Shown: piece by piece, positions 51,050-62,329 of the stretch
How positions within the stretch are numbered: position 1 is the stretch's first letter
How the letters are laid out: each line of letters opens with the position of its first letter
DNA from: Tetmemena sp. SeJ-2015
Taxonomy: Eukaryota; Ciliophora; Spirotrichea; Sporadotrichida; Oxytrichidae
DNA length: 64,000 bases
NCBI GenBank assembly: GCA_027382625.1
Contig: JAJKFJ010021607.1
Span: 1 to 64,000, forward strand
Direction of reading: 5' to 3'
The notes under the pieces: model-generated
Told to the model about the DNA's origin: nothing
The model's database searches: none
Seen by the model: only the letters and a program-made list of their open reading frames with translations
Made by a program: the position numbers and the translations under genes

Positions 51050-53250
51050 ATGAATAATAACTAAAATTCTAAGAGCCCCCCATCGCTGATTTCCTCTCTC
51101 GTAGAAAAACCAAATCCAAAAAGCAATTATCTAACAATAATAGAAGAAGATAGCGAAGACCAAGAAATCAATATTCTAACTATAGATGAAGCTATAGAAA
51201 AAGCAGGAGATTTTGGCAGATACTATAATTATAATTATGAATGATTGATTAAAACTGAATAATTTATTTTGTAAAAGTTGTCTCTGATTTTCGGGATATT
51301 GTTAATCTGCAATAACTGCTTCTTTGTCTATAATATCGCGGTGTTTCAGTATTTCCCTCAATTTCAATGCTAAATTCCTAACTCAAACTTATGGGAGTCT
51401 TGTAATAGAGAAAAAGCCTGCTCTTTACCAAGAGATTAATGGAAACCTGATTACTCAAGCAGGAGTAGTCTCCGAAATTGGGTAGAATATCTTGATCTCT
51501 ACTGCCGACCTCAATCTGATTTGGAGCTTTTAGGGACGTGGTTTCTAGCAGGCATACTTTTCTGCATGATTTTCATTGTTCCACTTAGTGATGCCTATGG
51601 AAGAAAACCGCTTTTAGTTGTCAACGCAGCACTTGGAACAATTAAATTCCAAAATAATATGTCTATAGTAATTTGATACGTGATGTATAAATAATTAAGT
51701 TTTACTTTTAAAATAGCAATTAATTTTTTGAAGAATTATTATTTTTAAATCTGCCATTAATTTTGTGATTTTAATATGTTTCTACTTTCTTCACAATTAA
51801 ATGAAATAAAGACTATTTTTCTTAAATTAAAGATTTTTTACAAAATCTCTACTGAAATTTTGAGAAGCTTTGTTATTATTTGCATCTTTTTCAAAATTTA
51901 TCTTAGTTATTAAGTTCCTCTGGAAGAAAAATAATTAATTCTCCCATTTTCTGTTTAATTAAGGATTTAAATAGCTTAGGGCTCTTTACTATGTTTTAGC
52001 TTTATTTAAAATGGGAAGTTAAATAAATAATTTAGCTCGCTGTCTAGTTACTATATTTTGATGTTCTTAATGGGTATTGGATCTGCTTTAAATCCTTGTG
52101 TGGGTTCAGTTTACATTATAGAAGTGTTTTCAAAAAAGCATTAAACATTTGTGATTACACTCTCCTAGATTTTAATATATTTACTTATAATGAATTGATG
52201 CTCTATAATTTAATTATAGATAGGGGAAGGAATCCCTACAATTCTAGCTCCTATTTACTTCATGACAGTAAGTTAAAGATGGGAGCCACTCATTTATCTG
52301 GGAACTTTCTTAAGTCTAATCTCCACACTCATGCTTCCTTGGATCAAGGAGTCGCCTAGATACTTACATTCAGTGGGAAAATCAAAAGAAGCGCTCATCA
52401 TTCTCAGAGAAATAAACTAAGTCAATGGTGGTCAGCTTCAATAAGAAGATCATCTAGACAAAAATCAAATTCCAAAAGCAAATTAAAATCGAAGATGCTC
52501 AAAGTTAAAGGAAGTGGTAGGATTTTTAAAGGATCTTAAATTCTTCACAAACTTTTTGATAATCGCATATCTGTGGATCACTATATTTTACAGCTTTTAT
52601 CTTATGAACTTCTCTCTCTCAAACATTAATATATTAAGGAAATAACTAATGGATATTTTTATGAATAATAAATATTAGTTGATTAAGATATACATTTTTA
52701 GTTAAGATGCTAAGATAATAATTTGTGAGTAAATAGTTTTATGTAATTTGAACATGGAAGGAGACATAAACTTTAATTCACTACTTTAAGGGATTGGAAT
52801 GATGCTGTCCTCTTTGGTAGCAGCCCCAATTATATATAGACTGGGAAACAAAATATCGCTTTTGGTTTTCTTATCTACAGCTTGCATTGCCTGTATGCTA
52901 TACATATTTATTCCAGATAAGTCAAATGTCCTTGTGTCTACTATAGTGTTTATTGCAAGACTAAGCACACGCCCTTGCTTTATCATAGCATTCATTAGCA
53001 GTAATGAGCTTTTCCCGCCTGAAGTTAGGTCTTCACTTTTGGGGATTTGCAACATTATAACGAGAAGTCTTTGTATAACAGCACCTATTGTAGCTTATTA
53101 AATTAAAAATTAATTCAAATGTTAGCTAACTTGAAAGATCCAATTCCTTTTTATGTATATGGAATCATGACTTTAATATCAGGCTTAATTTTTTAGTTTT
53201 TGCATTTAGAGCCTACTAAAGAAAAACATTCCAAGAATTAAACAGTCTGA
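51050..53250 (+). CDS. MFS transporter 1 (organic cation/sugar-transporter type), interrupted by four IESs
   Basis: After removing four IESs (listed separately) and a 42-nt insert at 51235-51276, about 538 codons remain, the normal size for this family. Seen: a cytosolic N-terminus; a large loop with paired Cys after helix 1 (ESCNREKACSLPRDQW); the MFS signature PLSDAYGRKPLLVVNA; WIKESPRYLHSVGKSKEAL, the cytosolic motif of sugar/organic-ion transporters; and late helices ending ...FLHLEPTKEKHSKNQTV, TGA 53248-53250. The 42-nt insert lies exactly where the paralogue at 59582 has a GT-AG intron. Here the acceptor AG is kept but no GT donor is visible. Substrate cannot be read from sequence. Confidence 0.85.
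51643..51972. other. IES in MFS transporter 1, pointer AAT (330 nt)
   Basis: AAT at 51640-51642 recurs at 51970-51972. Joining across one copy gives GGA ACA ATA GCT TAG GGC (GTIAQG), matching GTIVQG in the paralogue. The segment is AT-rich, non-coding and lacks GT...AG ends. Confidence 0.85.
52171..52221. other. IES in MFS transporter 1, pointer TAGAT (51 nt)
   Basis: TAGAT at 52166-52170 recurs at 52217-52221. Excision restores ITLSQIGEGIPTILAP, matching ITLSQIGEG in the paralogue, which has no insert here. Confidence 0.9.
52627..52755. other. IES in MFS transporter 1, pointer AACAT (129 nt)
   Basis: AACAT at 52622-52626 recurs at 52751-52755. Excision gives ...NFSLSNMEGDINFNSLLQG, parallel to NYSLANMQGDINLNSLLQG in the paralogue. 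The insert happens to be open in frame, so only comparison reveals it. Confidence 0.9.
53096..53127. other. IES in MFS transporter 1, pointer TAGCT (32 nt)
   Basis: TAGCT at 53091-53095 recurs at 53123-53127. Excision changes frame to read ITAPIVANLKDPIPFYVYG, matching VANFKDPFPFYVFG in the paralogue. One of the shortest inserts in the window. Confidence 0.9.
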
Positions 53251-54589
53251 TATAAAAGTAAAGTTTGACCAGTAAAGGATTAAATTACAATACTGGATAT
53301 ATTCTGTTAAATTCTCTATTTTTGTTATAACTCATATTCTCTTTCATTGACTTTTTTATTTAAAATAATTGATAAAACAAACAATTCAAACAGCTTTTAA
53401 TTTAAGATAAAATTAAATAAATATTATGGGAATTAGGAAATCTTAAGGTATTGAAAAAAAACCTTTATAATTATAACAAATGGATTGAGTCTAGCAATGA
53501 CTAATTTTAAGGTATTGATTTATAGGTCTAATGATATTCCTTAAAGGGTTGTAATCATTATTATTTTTAATTATACATTAAATTTAATTTCCTTCAGAAC
53601 TAACTCTCAAACTCTTTAAATTTAGGTGTGTAAATTTTATAATATATTTCAATTTATTTTTGATGGCATGATCATTATCTTTTATAGGCTCCAATTAAAA
53701 GGTACTGGCTCCATATCCATGTGGAGAAACACCAATTTGAAAAAAGCAGTTAATCTCCTATAAATTTGGGGCTATCATAGCCTTACCATACATTTCTAAT
53801 TATTCACTTTTTATAATCTCACAACAAATCAATAAATAAACCAAAGATGCAATTGATAGTGGTTTGATTGCAACTGTCTTTGGTATGCTTATTAGTGGTT
53901 TATTTTTTAATTATTAATTTTAGATTTAAATAAAATTTTTATAATTAATATCCTATTTAGATATTTATTTTTGCTAACTTTAATTTGCAAAATTAAACTC
54001 ATAGAAAAACTAGAAATGAAAACAATCTCTTGAAAAGCCAACAATCATTGACTCAAAATTCATTCTAAAACACATTGAAGCTTTTGTAGTTAGGAGTAGA
54101 TTTATTAGCAAAAGTAAAACGCAAAGCAGAATTAGGATCATCGCAGGGGCTCTGATCCTTAGATTAATCTTATTTTTCACTATCTTATATTTTATATTAA
54201 TTTATTTTAAGTCAATTAAGACAAATATTATACTATAAATCAAGTTATATGCTAAGATTAAGTTAGGTTCTGAATGCAGATAGAGACAATTAAATATGGA
54301 CTTAAAATGCCTTTATCTAAAATTAACTAAAATATTGTACAGAGAGATAAATAAGTAAAGATTTAATTTAAGTTTTCTCTTCACTTATTGATTTCTCATA
54401 TCCGATTTTTAAAAATAAAGAAAAATGTATTTTAGATAATATTTAAAATTCTACAATGAAAAAAAATTTGTTTTTAAAATTTAAAGAATATTATATTATT
54501 CTTTTATTTTTTTAATTGTATAATTTTCCATATTTTATTAGTAAAATATATGTTAGTCTTATCAAAATAGAATATATAAATTTATCTTT
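53251..54589. other. AT-rich region with coding-like pieces of an unidentified gene
   Basis: Possible start at ATG 53426 (MGIRKSQGIEKK). A membrane-protein-like stretch lies at about 53715-53912 (KFGAIIALPYISNYSLFI ... IATVFGMLISGLFF). A clean Gln/Leu-rich C-terminal piece runs from 54006 to 54155, ending ...RKAELGSSQGL, TGA 54153-54155. AT-rich sequence separates them. They may be precursor segments of one IES-split gene, but no pointer pair could be fixed with confidence. No family recognised. Confidence 0.35.
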
Positions 54590-57147
54590 TATTAAGCTAA
54601 AATTAATAGGAATTAACTTTAGATTTGGAACCATTACCCTGCTTGCATTGAGCAGGCAACTTTTTAGTCTTCTTGAGTGATGTTTGAGCTTTCTTTGAAA
54701 GCTTGGAAGCATTTCCTGACAAAAGTAAATAGTTTAAATCCTCCTTCTCAATCTCAGCCCTATAATATAATTAATGCTATTAAATACTACCTTTTCTGGT
54801 TTCTCAAATTCTTTCTCTCTTTCTTGTCTGCAGTCTTCTTTGTTCTCTTCTTAGACAACAGGGTGTTTTATAAGGACTCTAGGAGGCCCTTGTACTCTCT
54901 GATGGCGGGAGAAGGTTCCTTGGAACTAGCAGACTTAGCTTCCTATAAGTCAGTTGCTTGCACTTATGTCTGATTAGTGTTCAAAGTGTCTGCTTGTTGA
55001 AAGTTGTTTTGATAGGAAGGAATTTGAGCTGCCTGATGATCTCCGTCTGGAGTGAGAGAATTCGTCAGCAAATTACCTCTCTTTTAGGACTTAGAAGACT
55101 TAGAGCCAACTTTTGAAGTGGCCTAAGGGAGTTAAGTCTGTGTGAGATGCGCCTGATCTGCATATACTCTGGTGATGTTGAACACTATAAGAAGCAATTT
55201 ATTAAACTTTAACCACTTTCCTTGAATTCAAACCCATAGTCTGCTGCTGATCTTGTTAAGTAGGTATCATGCTGAGTTGCTGTTGATGAAGTTGATGCTG
55301 CTGTTGTTGAAGTAGTTGGGGCTGAAAGTTATCAGCTTTAAAATCTCTTCTCTGGAAAAGGTTCTCTTCTCTTTTGATATGTGGATCGAAATCTGCTTGC
55401 CTTCTCTGCCGTTTGGTCCCTCCTTTCTTAATTTGTTCTTTGTCCACCTTAGGCAAAAGAGGCTTTCGTTGCTTTTACCAAAATAGTTTATAAGTATGGC
55501 AATTTAAAACCCTCTCTTGTTCTTTATCTGCTCTCGTTTGTTTGATTGAGGAACAAATAAATCATCATCCTCCACTTCTTAGTTCTTCTTTAAAAAAATT
55601 AGTTTACAATAGTTTTAAAAGATTTAATTAATTAAAGAAGGAAGTATTCTATATTTAATACTAATCCCTTAGATCAATAATCACATAATGATCTATGGCA
55701 GATATAAATTTATTTATATATATGGAACAGCAAGATAAAAATTTAACCCATAAAAATAGAATAGAAGCTTAAAGGTTGATTAATTATTAGATTTTAGGAT
55801 TTTTTTTTGGTTGAATTTTCCATAATGAAATTTTATATGTTCTTGTTAAGCTACTGTTTTCTGACGTACTTCCTCTTAGGTCTGCTCTCAACTTAGAGTA
55901 CAGCTTGCTAGGCTTCACCTTCTATCTAATTCTGCTAGTAAACAAGAGAGTTAGATTCCACAGATGGCATGACAGCCTGGTTCTGGTCTTGAGAAGGGTT
56001 TTTCTTTGCTTTGGGACTTCTATGGACAGCCTTTCCTCTTCCTCTTCTCTTCTTGGGTTCTTACTTTTGCTCAGGATTTATTGGAATTCTGATCAAAATA
56101 TAAATTTAGCAATGATCTTGTATCTTGTGGTTTTTGGTCCAAGTCTTGTACCCTCGTTCAAGTCTCCGAGAAAGTCTGGCAAGAATTACTGTGGCAGCTA
56201 TTGCTGGTAGTAATGCTCATCGATCCCGCCATTCTTGTTTTCCTCTTACTCAATATTTTTAACTTCCTCAGCGATAGCAGGCTTCACTTCTTGTGATTGA
56301 TGATGAGTCTTTTTGTTGCCAAGTGTCTTTTTCAAATAGACCATCAACCCTTGACAAAAGTTAGTGTGCTCATAATAAATTAATTAGAGACTGAGTACTC
56401 CTTTAGAGTCTCGTCAGTCTTCCATTTTAGGAACTGAAAAATGTATTATCTACTTCTATATATTCCATACCTTGATATGATTGTAAGCAGCTGTGCAAGC
56501 AAGTTCAACCTCAACAATTTTGGACTTCAAGATTTTCTCAAAAGATTTGTCAGGCTCGAGCGAAGAAAGAAGTTCCTCACACTTCAACATGAAATAGGTT
56601 TCATCCGCAGCAACCTCGCCGTTGTAGATACTCTCAAGTTGTTCTTAAACCTCAGCCAAAAAAGTCTGGATCATCTCGCTTTTGAGTTTGTATTAACAAA
56701 ATTGATTCCTCAAAGAGTTTAAAATGAAATCCTAAGTCTTGTTTCGAGAGTTGCTCAAACTCAAAAGCATAAACAGAGTTCGGTAACTCTAACAAAAGCC
56801 ACCCACAACTGAGTTAAGATGCTCTTTCAAGATGCTTTTCATAACAGAGATTCTCTAAAAATGGTTTAGAAAGGAAAATTTACTTCAAACTTCATTCTCA
56901 GCCAATCGCAAGCTTTAGTGGTGATGAACTCATTTAGGATCAACAAAAAGTCTTTTGGAGCTAGTTCAGTTTCTTTGCAATCCTCAAATGCCTTTTCTCA
57001 AAAAAATGAGATGAGAGTCTGTTCATCAAAGGGGTTTTGCTGTGCGTTAGGGCTTTAATGTATAATTGAAGCAAAGGGATTCAAAGAATTTGCAGAGAGT
57101 TTGGCTTCTTCGAAGTCTTGTGACTCAAGTTGAGCTAAGGAGAGCAT
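54570..57147 (-). CDS. Basic nuclear-type protein, minus strand, one IES and one intron
   Basis: ATG at 57147 (MLSLAQLESQDFEEAKLS). It reads leftward for about 775 codons with an apparent end near 54570-54600 (uncertain). Residues 1-230 look helical. A 37-nt intron starts GTATGGAATA and ends TTTTTCAG (about 56408-56444). A basic segment, EPKKRRGRGKAVHRSPKAKK, resembles a degenerate AT-hook or nuclear signal. A Gln-rich segment (QLLQQQQHQLHQQQ) and a Lys-rich tail (KKAQTSLKKTKKLP) follow. Excising the IES at 55583-55797 restores frame. Several single-base frame changes remain (near 57000, 56840, 56340, 56120, 55470, 55190 and 54790). Function unknown; DNA or RNA binding is a guess from composition. 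Confidence 0.55.
55583..55797. other. IES in minus-strand basic-protein gene, pointer TTAG/CTAA (215 nt)
   Basis: TTAG at 55579-55582 recurs at 55794-55797. On the coding strand, joining gives AAA TCC TAA GAA GTG GAG GAT (KSQEVED) with frame kept. The segment is AT-rich and has no coding composition. Confidence 0.75.
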
Positions 57148-57639
57148 TCTATCAGAAAAACAAAAGATGTTTTCAATTGTAAAAAAATAAATGTTTCTTT
57201 AACTTTATTTTAGATGATAGTATGAATTTATTTACTTTATTATAACTCGATTTGAATAAAAATTCTATTTTGAAACTTATTCATTTCATCTTTTACGAAA
57301 TTTAATATTCTAGGTAAGTTTTGTAGCTAGTTGTAAAGAATTCGTTTCCCTCTGGTGCGTATATTGCACTTTTACTCCTTATTTGTCTTTTATTATTTGC
57401 AAGATAAGACTATCCACTCTTAAGATTCATTATCTTACTATAAAAGAATAATTTTCGCCATTTATATCTTGTCCCACATATTTGAGTAGTCTGAATAATT
57501 TTCAACATGATATATTGATCTCTCACTTTCCTAGAGTGCTTCGTAAAGCTCACCTGTATTCTATTTTTCTAAGAGAGGCTTTCTAGTTTTCCAAGCCATC
57601 TAAGTGTTATAAAATTGGCTTTCCTATGAAGCAAATAAA
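57148..57639. other. AT-rich spacer between two minus-strand genes
   Basis: Upstream region of the gene ending near 54570 and downstream region of the TTLL gene. Nothing recognised. Confidence 0.5.
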
Positions 57640-59432
57640 TCAAAAGAAGCTTTTAGTGTTGACTAGAGTTCTTTAATAGTGGAGTTCTTTTTTCCAAAAG
57701 CATTCTTTTTCAGATGAATCATAAAGAAAATAAATAAATAGATGAGCAAAGGAAGCTGCTTCTGTATCCTGATGAGCTAAGAATCTGCTCTTTGGATTAG
57801 GAAATATTTTGTCAATAGTGAGCTTGAAAGCATCATCGAGCATTCGAGGGAGGAGAGTCCTTAGCAGTTACGAACTCTCATCAAGACACGGGTTAGTGTT
57901 GCACTCGATGAGCCACACATTGAAATCTTAGTCAATAATGAAATCAAATCCGAATATTTCGAAACAGTGTTTTCTATTGTCAGCATTAAGTTTCGTTTTA
58001 ATAGAATCAAAAACCCTTGTTGTGATATACTTCATATCTTCAACGAGGTCTGCCTACACATCTATTTTCACACAGCCCTTGTAATGATCATTTATGTAAG
58101 TTTAAAGATCTTGGAATGAAAGCTGATTTCCATCTTCAAACTATCCATAGTCAGTGGCATTTCTTTGCACTGCGTTATTTGTAAGATGTATGTATTAATC
58201 CTCAGTGTTATCAAGTTTGTATTCGGCGCATGTGGTTCTCAAATACCCTTCTCTAAATTTAAATAACTGCTAAAATCTTACTTGAAAAAGAAGACGTCCA
58301 TATCTTGGTTCACTAAAGTCCAAACTCTTATGTCAAATTTTCGCTTGTTTATGAGCATAGGCCTCTCTATATACTTCTAGATCACAAAGTTTAAACTCTT
58401 AGCCAATATTTGAGTTGAGATACTTGAAGCAGTTCCTGGCTTATTATTTATCTCAATTTGTAAATTCTTCTATTACTACAGATTTCTCTCAAATCTATTT
58501 ATCTCTTTGGCATAGACAGAAGTAGTTGCTGATTCTATATATCCTCTCATTAGCTCTTTCATGTTCTTATAAGTTTTAAATACATGAATACCCCTTCCTC
58601 GATTCATGGCATTAGTTTTCAGCACCCACATGTTGGCTCCCACGAAATGGCAAATAGGGAAAATCAGCTTCTATGGACTATACTTTTAAAAGTGGCCTCT
58701 CATCATATACTTTTCTTTTAGATACTTCTCTATTTCTTCAAAAGTCCAGGAGTCTCTAGAATTACCTAACATTCTCTGGAACTCAATAGCGGCTCTTTTA
58801 TTTCTCTCAAGTATATCAAAGCAAGATTGAAACTTTCTCAAAGCTAAGTCAAGATTAATTGGTTTACCCTCTGGAATGTAAACCTGAAAAGTCAATGGGA
58901 CATAGTCAAAAACATTCTCATTTTTCGAAGAGAAGTAATGAGAGAGATTTATCAGCAGATCATCTTTTCTTGTGATCTCATAGTGATGTTCAAAATGATT
59001 GACCACTTGTATTTCACTTCCCATTTTTGGATAGTCACATTTTATAGAGCATGGACTCCATTTAAATTAAGGAGCAGTAGAAAAAGAAGTCTATTCACTC
59101 CACCAGTACCTATTTGATAAAACTCTTTCAACGAGCTTAGAGTTATTCCCTCTTATCATCTAGTACTTATAGCCACTTTTCAAAATTGACTTTCCTGAAA
59201 CTAAGTTAGAACCTAAAACGCTCTATTTTCTTTAATTTGACTCCGTTCTTTTCTTAAGATATAGTTACCTTGGTTCTTTATAAATTTGCAAAGGTTTGAT
59301 TTCATTAGAGACTAGATTTCTTTCGAGTTACTCACCATCAGTTTTTTATTTTGATAAAATGATCTCATTGATATTTAGAGTTGTGGTGTTATAAAGATTG
59401 ATGAGTCCAACCATTTTTTCGCTTTTCTTCAT
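57640..59432 (-). CDS. Tubulin tyrosine ligase-like (TTLL) protein
   Basis: About 588 codons from ATG 59432 to TGA (57640-57642 on plus). TTLL enzymes add Glu, Gly or Tyr to tubulin or related proteins using ATP. Seen: MIRGNNSKLVERVLSNRYWW and NHFEHHYEITRKDDLLINL, typical of the N-domain; WVLKTNAMNRGRGIHVF near residue 275, the ATP-grasp loop; RPMLINKRKFDIRVW; YIHLTNNAVQ; and FEIFGFDFIIDQDFNVW followed by LIECNTNPCL near residue 490, containing the metal-binding Glu/Asn. One intron of 29 nt (plus 58253-58281, GTAAGA...TTTAG) joins FFFK to EGYLRTT. No IES and no frame lesion. The TTLL subclass cannot be assigned. Divergent from the neighbouring transporter, start sites 149 bp apart. Confidence 0.92.
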
Positions 59433-59581
59433 CGTCTCTCTTGGAATCCTTTCTTCTGAGAGTAAATAAATTGGAGTCTCCTCATTAAGCTGAGTTTAAA
59501 GTGTTGCAAAAACTAAAAATAGAGTAAGTTGATGAAGTTAAATTTATTCCTGATTAAAATAGCATAATTAGCTTAAACTTA
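59433..59581. promoter_or_regulatory. Short divergent intergenic region (TTLL / MFS transporter 2)
   Basis: Only about 150 bp separates the start codons of the minus-strand TTLL gene and the plus-strand transporter, so both promoters must lie here or overlap the genes. No known motif recognised. Confidence 0.4.
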
Positions 59582-62056
59582 ATGAAGTAACAAAGGGAAG
59601 AAGAAAGTTTTCAGAGCTTGAAAATTGATAAGAACCAAACTAAGATCAATTATCATTCCATCAAAGATACAGAGGATTATTAAGAGTAAGATGTAACATC
59701 CTTAACATAGAAGAGGCTTTTGAAAAAGCTGGAGGCTTTGGAAAGTACTATAATTATAAGGTCTTAAATATAAATGAGATTGATTATAGCTCTACTCTCT
59801 GATCTTTGGGATATCATTGATCTCAAATAACTGTTTCCTGATCTATAATATCTCACTTTTACAGTCATACCCCCAGTTTTAATGCTTAGACGCTTTATCA
59901 AATGATTGGAAATTCTGCGAAAGAGAGAAGGCTTGTTCTCTGGCGAGAAATGAATGGAGGCCAGACTACTCGAGCAAATCAAGCATCCACAATTGGGTGA
60001 GTAACTTGATCTCTACTGTCGTCCATAATCTGATATTGGCTTTCTGGGAACTTGCCTCTTTGCTGGAATTCTGTTTAGTATGGTTTTCATCATTCCATTC
60101 AGTGACGCATATGGAAGAAGGCCCCTTATGATTTTAAACGCAACTATGGGAACTATTGTATAAGGAGCTTTTCTCGTTTTCAACTCACATAAAAAATAAG
60201 TTTGACAAATTTATCTCACTCTCGAGCTTTTATATTCTGATGTTCTTGATGGGAATATTAGGAGCGTTGAATCCTTGCGTGGGGTACGTATATATAATGG
60301 AAATCGTTTAGAAAAAGCACGATACAGCTGTGATAACACTTTCTTAAATTGGTGAAGGATTCCTTCACTCATAGCTCCATATTTTATATGACGATTGGCA
60401 AAAGCTGGGAGCCATTAATCTATGCAGGAACTTTTGTTAGCTTTATATCGATGGTAATGGTTCCATGGATAAAGGAGTCACCAAGGTATTTGCAGTCCAT
60501 CGGATATTAAGAAGAAGCAATTTAGATTTTGAGAGAAATTAGTTCAATCAACAAGGGAAATTTGACTCAAGACGATTATTTATTATGAAATTCAATTTAT
60601 AAGTATTTATTTCAAAATCCTTTAATCCCAAAATTAATCTGTTAAAGGTTTGTGTTAATTAAGACAATCTAAGTATTCAAAAAGAAATAGAAATAATCTC
60701 ATTTTATTATATCTATGATGATTAAGTTTTCTTTATATTAAATATTCGATGATTAATTATTTTTAACCAACAAATTATTTGGTTTGAACTGTCAACAAAT
60801 TAGTTCCTCTATTATTATCTTAAGACTTGCAGTATATTTATATATCTTTTGATATATATTTCGCCATTTTTTAAATGAAAAAAGTTAAAATAGAGATTAG
60901 TTAGAAATTCTACAAGCAGTACCCCAATCCAAAGAGCAAGCTAGAGACAAGTTCAAGCAAGTAGAAAAATATTTGAGAGAGGGCGTTTTTCTCAGAAACT
61001 TCATGATTATGATTATACTATGGATTACAGTTATATACAACTTTTACCTTATGAATTACTCTCTAGCAAACAATAAGAAAATTGTAAAGCAATTTATGTT
61101 TATTAAAAAAGATAAATCAAAAGAATAGATAAAACTAAAGTGTTGAGGTCATAATTTCCTCTGTTTATATTTTCTAATTGCAATCAAAATTATATAAAAC
61201 ATGCAAGGAGATATAAACTTGAATTCTTTACTTCAAGGTTTGGGAATGATGGTGTCATATGGTATATCAGCGCCTGTGATATAACGATTTGGAATAAAGC
61301 TCTCCTTTGTTGTATTCTTTGCAATAGCCTCAGTGTCAGCAGTTTTATACATAGCCATACCAGACAAATCAGAGATGCTCATTTCAATTTTGGTTTTCTT
61401 TGCAAGGCTTGGAATTTGTCCCTGTTACAGTTTAGCATTTATCTGCAGTAATTAGCTTTTCCCCACAGAAGTTAAGTCAACTCTTTTAGCAATATGCAAT
61501 ATAATAGCTAGAGGAATTTGCATGACGGCACCATTATGAATTGGATATGCTTACATATTTGATTTTAAAATATTATATTTTAAAATTGGTAAATAGTTCC
61601 TGATAAACAAAAACAGGCGCTAATTCTTAAATAATATTTTTTTTTATTTCCTAATTTCATGGTATAAAAACAATTTTGGTATTATTTTTCTTTCACTATG
61701 AACATCATACTACTAGCTTTATCTATATAATAAGATTTGGAGTAAAACTTATATATTTATTTTTGCAAAATAAATTTTTATGATCCAAAACAAATTTTTT
61801 TTATTTTGCTTTCAATCACTCAGTAAATTTGAGTATTAAAAAAAATTATAGTTTTGCATTTTTATACCTTTTTAAATTAGATTTCTCTCATAGTTGTATT
61901 CAATATAAATTTGTTCTTACTTTACAGATTTAAAAAGTTGCAAATTTTAAGGACCCGTTTCCATTTTACGTATTTGGAGTATTGGCTATTGCTTGCGGAG
62001 CTTCCACTCAATTTTTTCAGCTTAAGCCTACGAACTCAAAATACTAAACCGATTGA
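59582..62056 (+). CDS. MFS transporter 2, paralogue with intron, IESs and several frame lesions
   Basis: Same family as the gene at 51050. Start ATG 59582 (MKQQREEESFQSLKI). A 29-nt intron lies at 59761-59789 (GTCTTA...TTATAG). The MFS signature is PFSDAYGRRPLMILNAT, then WIKESPRYLQSIGYQEEA, ending ...FQLKPTNSKYQTD, TGA 62054-62056. With three IESs removed, about 534 codons remain. Unlike its paralogue it needs about five single-base corrections: near 59707, 60005, the A6 run near 60191, 60351, and 60390 (two extra bases). The pattern suits a degenerating duplicate, though assembly indels are possible. Confidence 0.75.
60594..60910. other. IES in MFS transporter 2, pointer GAAATTC (317 nt)
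   Basis: GAAATTC at 60587-60593 recurs at 60904-60910. After it the protein resumes EILQAVPQSKEQARDKF... and then RNFMIMIILWITVIYNFY, matching the paralogue's helix. The exact frame at the join is off by one, in line with other indels in this copy. Confidence 0.75.
61073..61201. other. IES in MFS transporter 2, pointer AAACA (129 nt)
   Basis: AAACA at 61068-61072 recurs at 61197-61201. Excision gives NYSLANMQGDINLNSLLQG. Same site and same length as the IES at 52627-52755 in the paralogue, but little sequence similarity. Confidence 0.88.
61544..61940. other. Probable IES in MFS transporter 2, pointer TTG (397 nt)
   Basis: The coding sequence breaks after ...GICMTAPL near 61535 and resumes ANFKDPFPFYVFG near 61938, the same site as the 32-nt IES in the paralogue. 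TTG at 61541-61543 and 61938-61940 is the best repeat pair. A TGA remains just before the join, so the boundary is uncertain. Confidence 0.6.
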
Positions 62057-62329
62057 AATATGTTCATTACTTTATTTTTATCATTTAAAAGAACACTCAC
62101 TAAAAGTAAAAATGATTAAGCTGAGTTTTAGAATCTTTTTTAATTTGAGTTTCTTCAAAGCTCTTTTCTCAAAATTTAAACAATAAAATTTTAATCAAAA
62201 GTTTGGGTCTTTTCATTTATCTTCTAATCCTATAGACGCAAAATGTAATTCTTTGAGTTTCTTAATTTATTTTTAAAAATTACTTAGTATTTTTGTAAAT
62301 CATTTAATACTTAAGTTAATTGTAAAATA
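62057..62329. other. AT-rich spacer downstream of MFS transporter 2
   Basis: No coding or structural element recognised. The open frame crossing 61911-62186 is a shadow of the transporter end. Confidence 0.5.
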
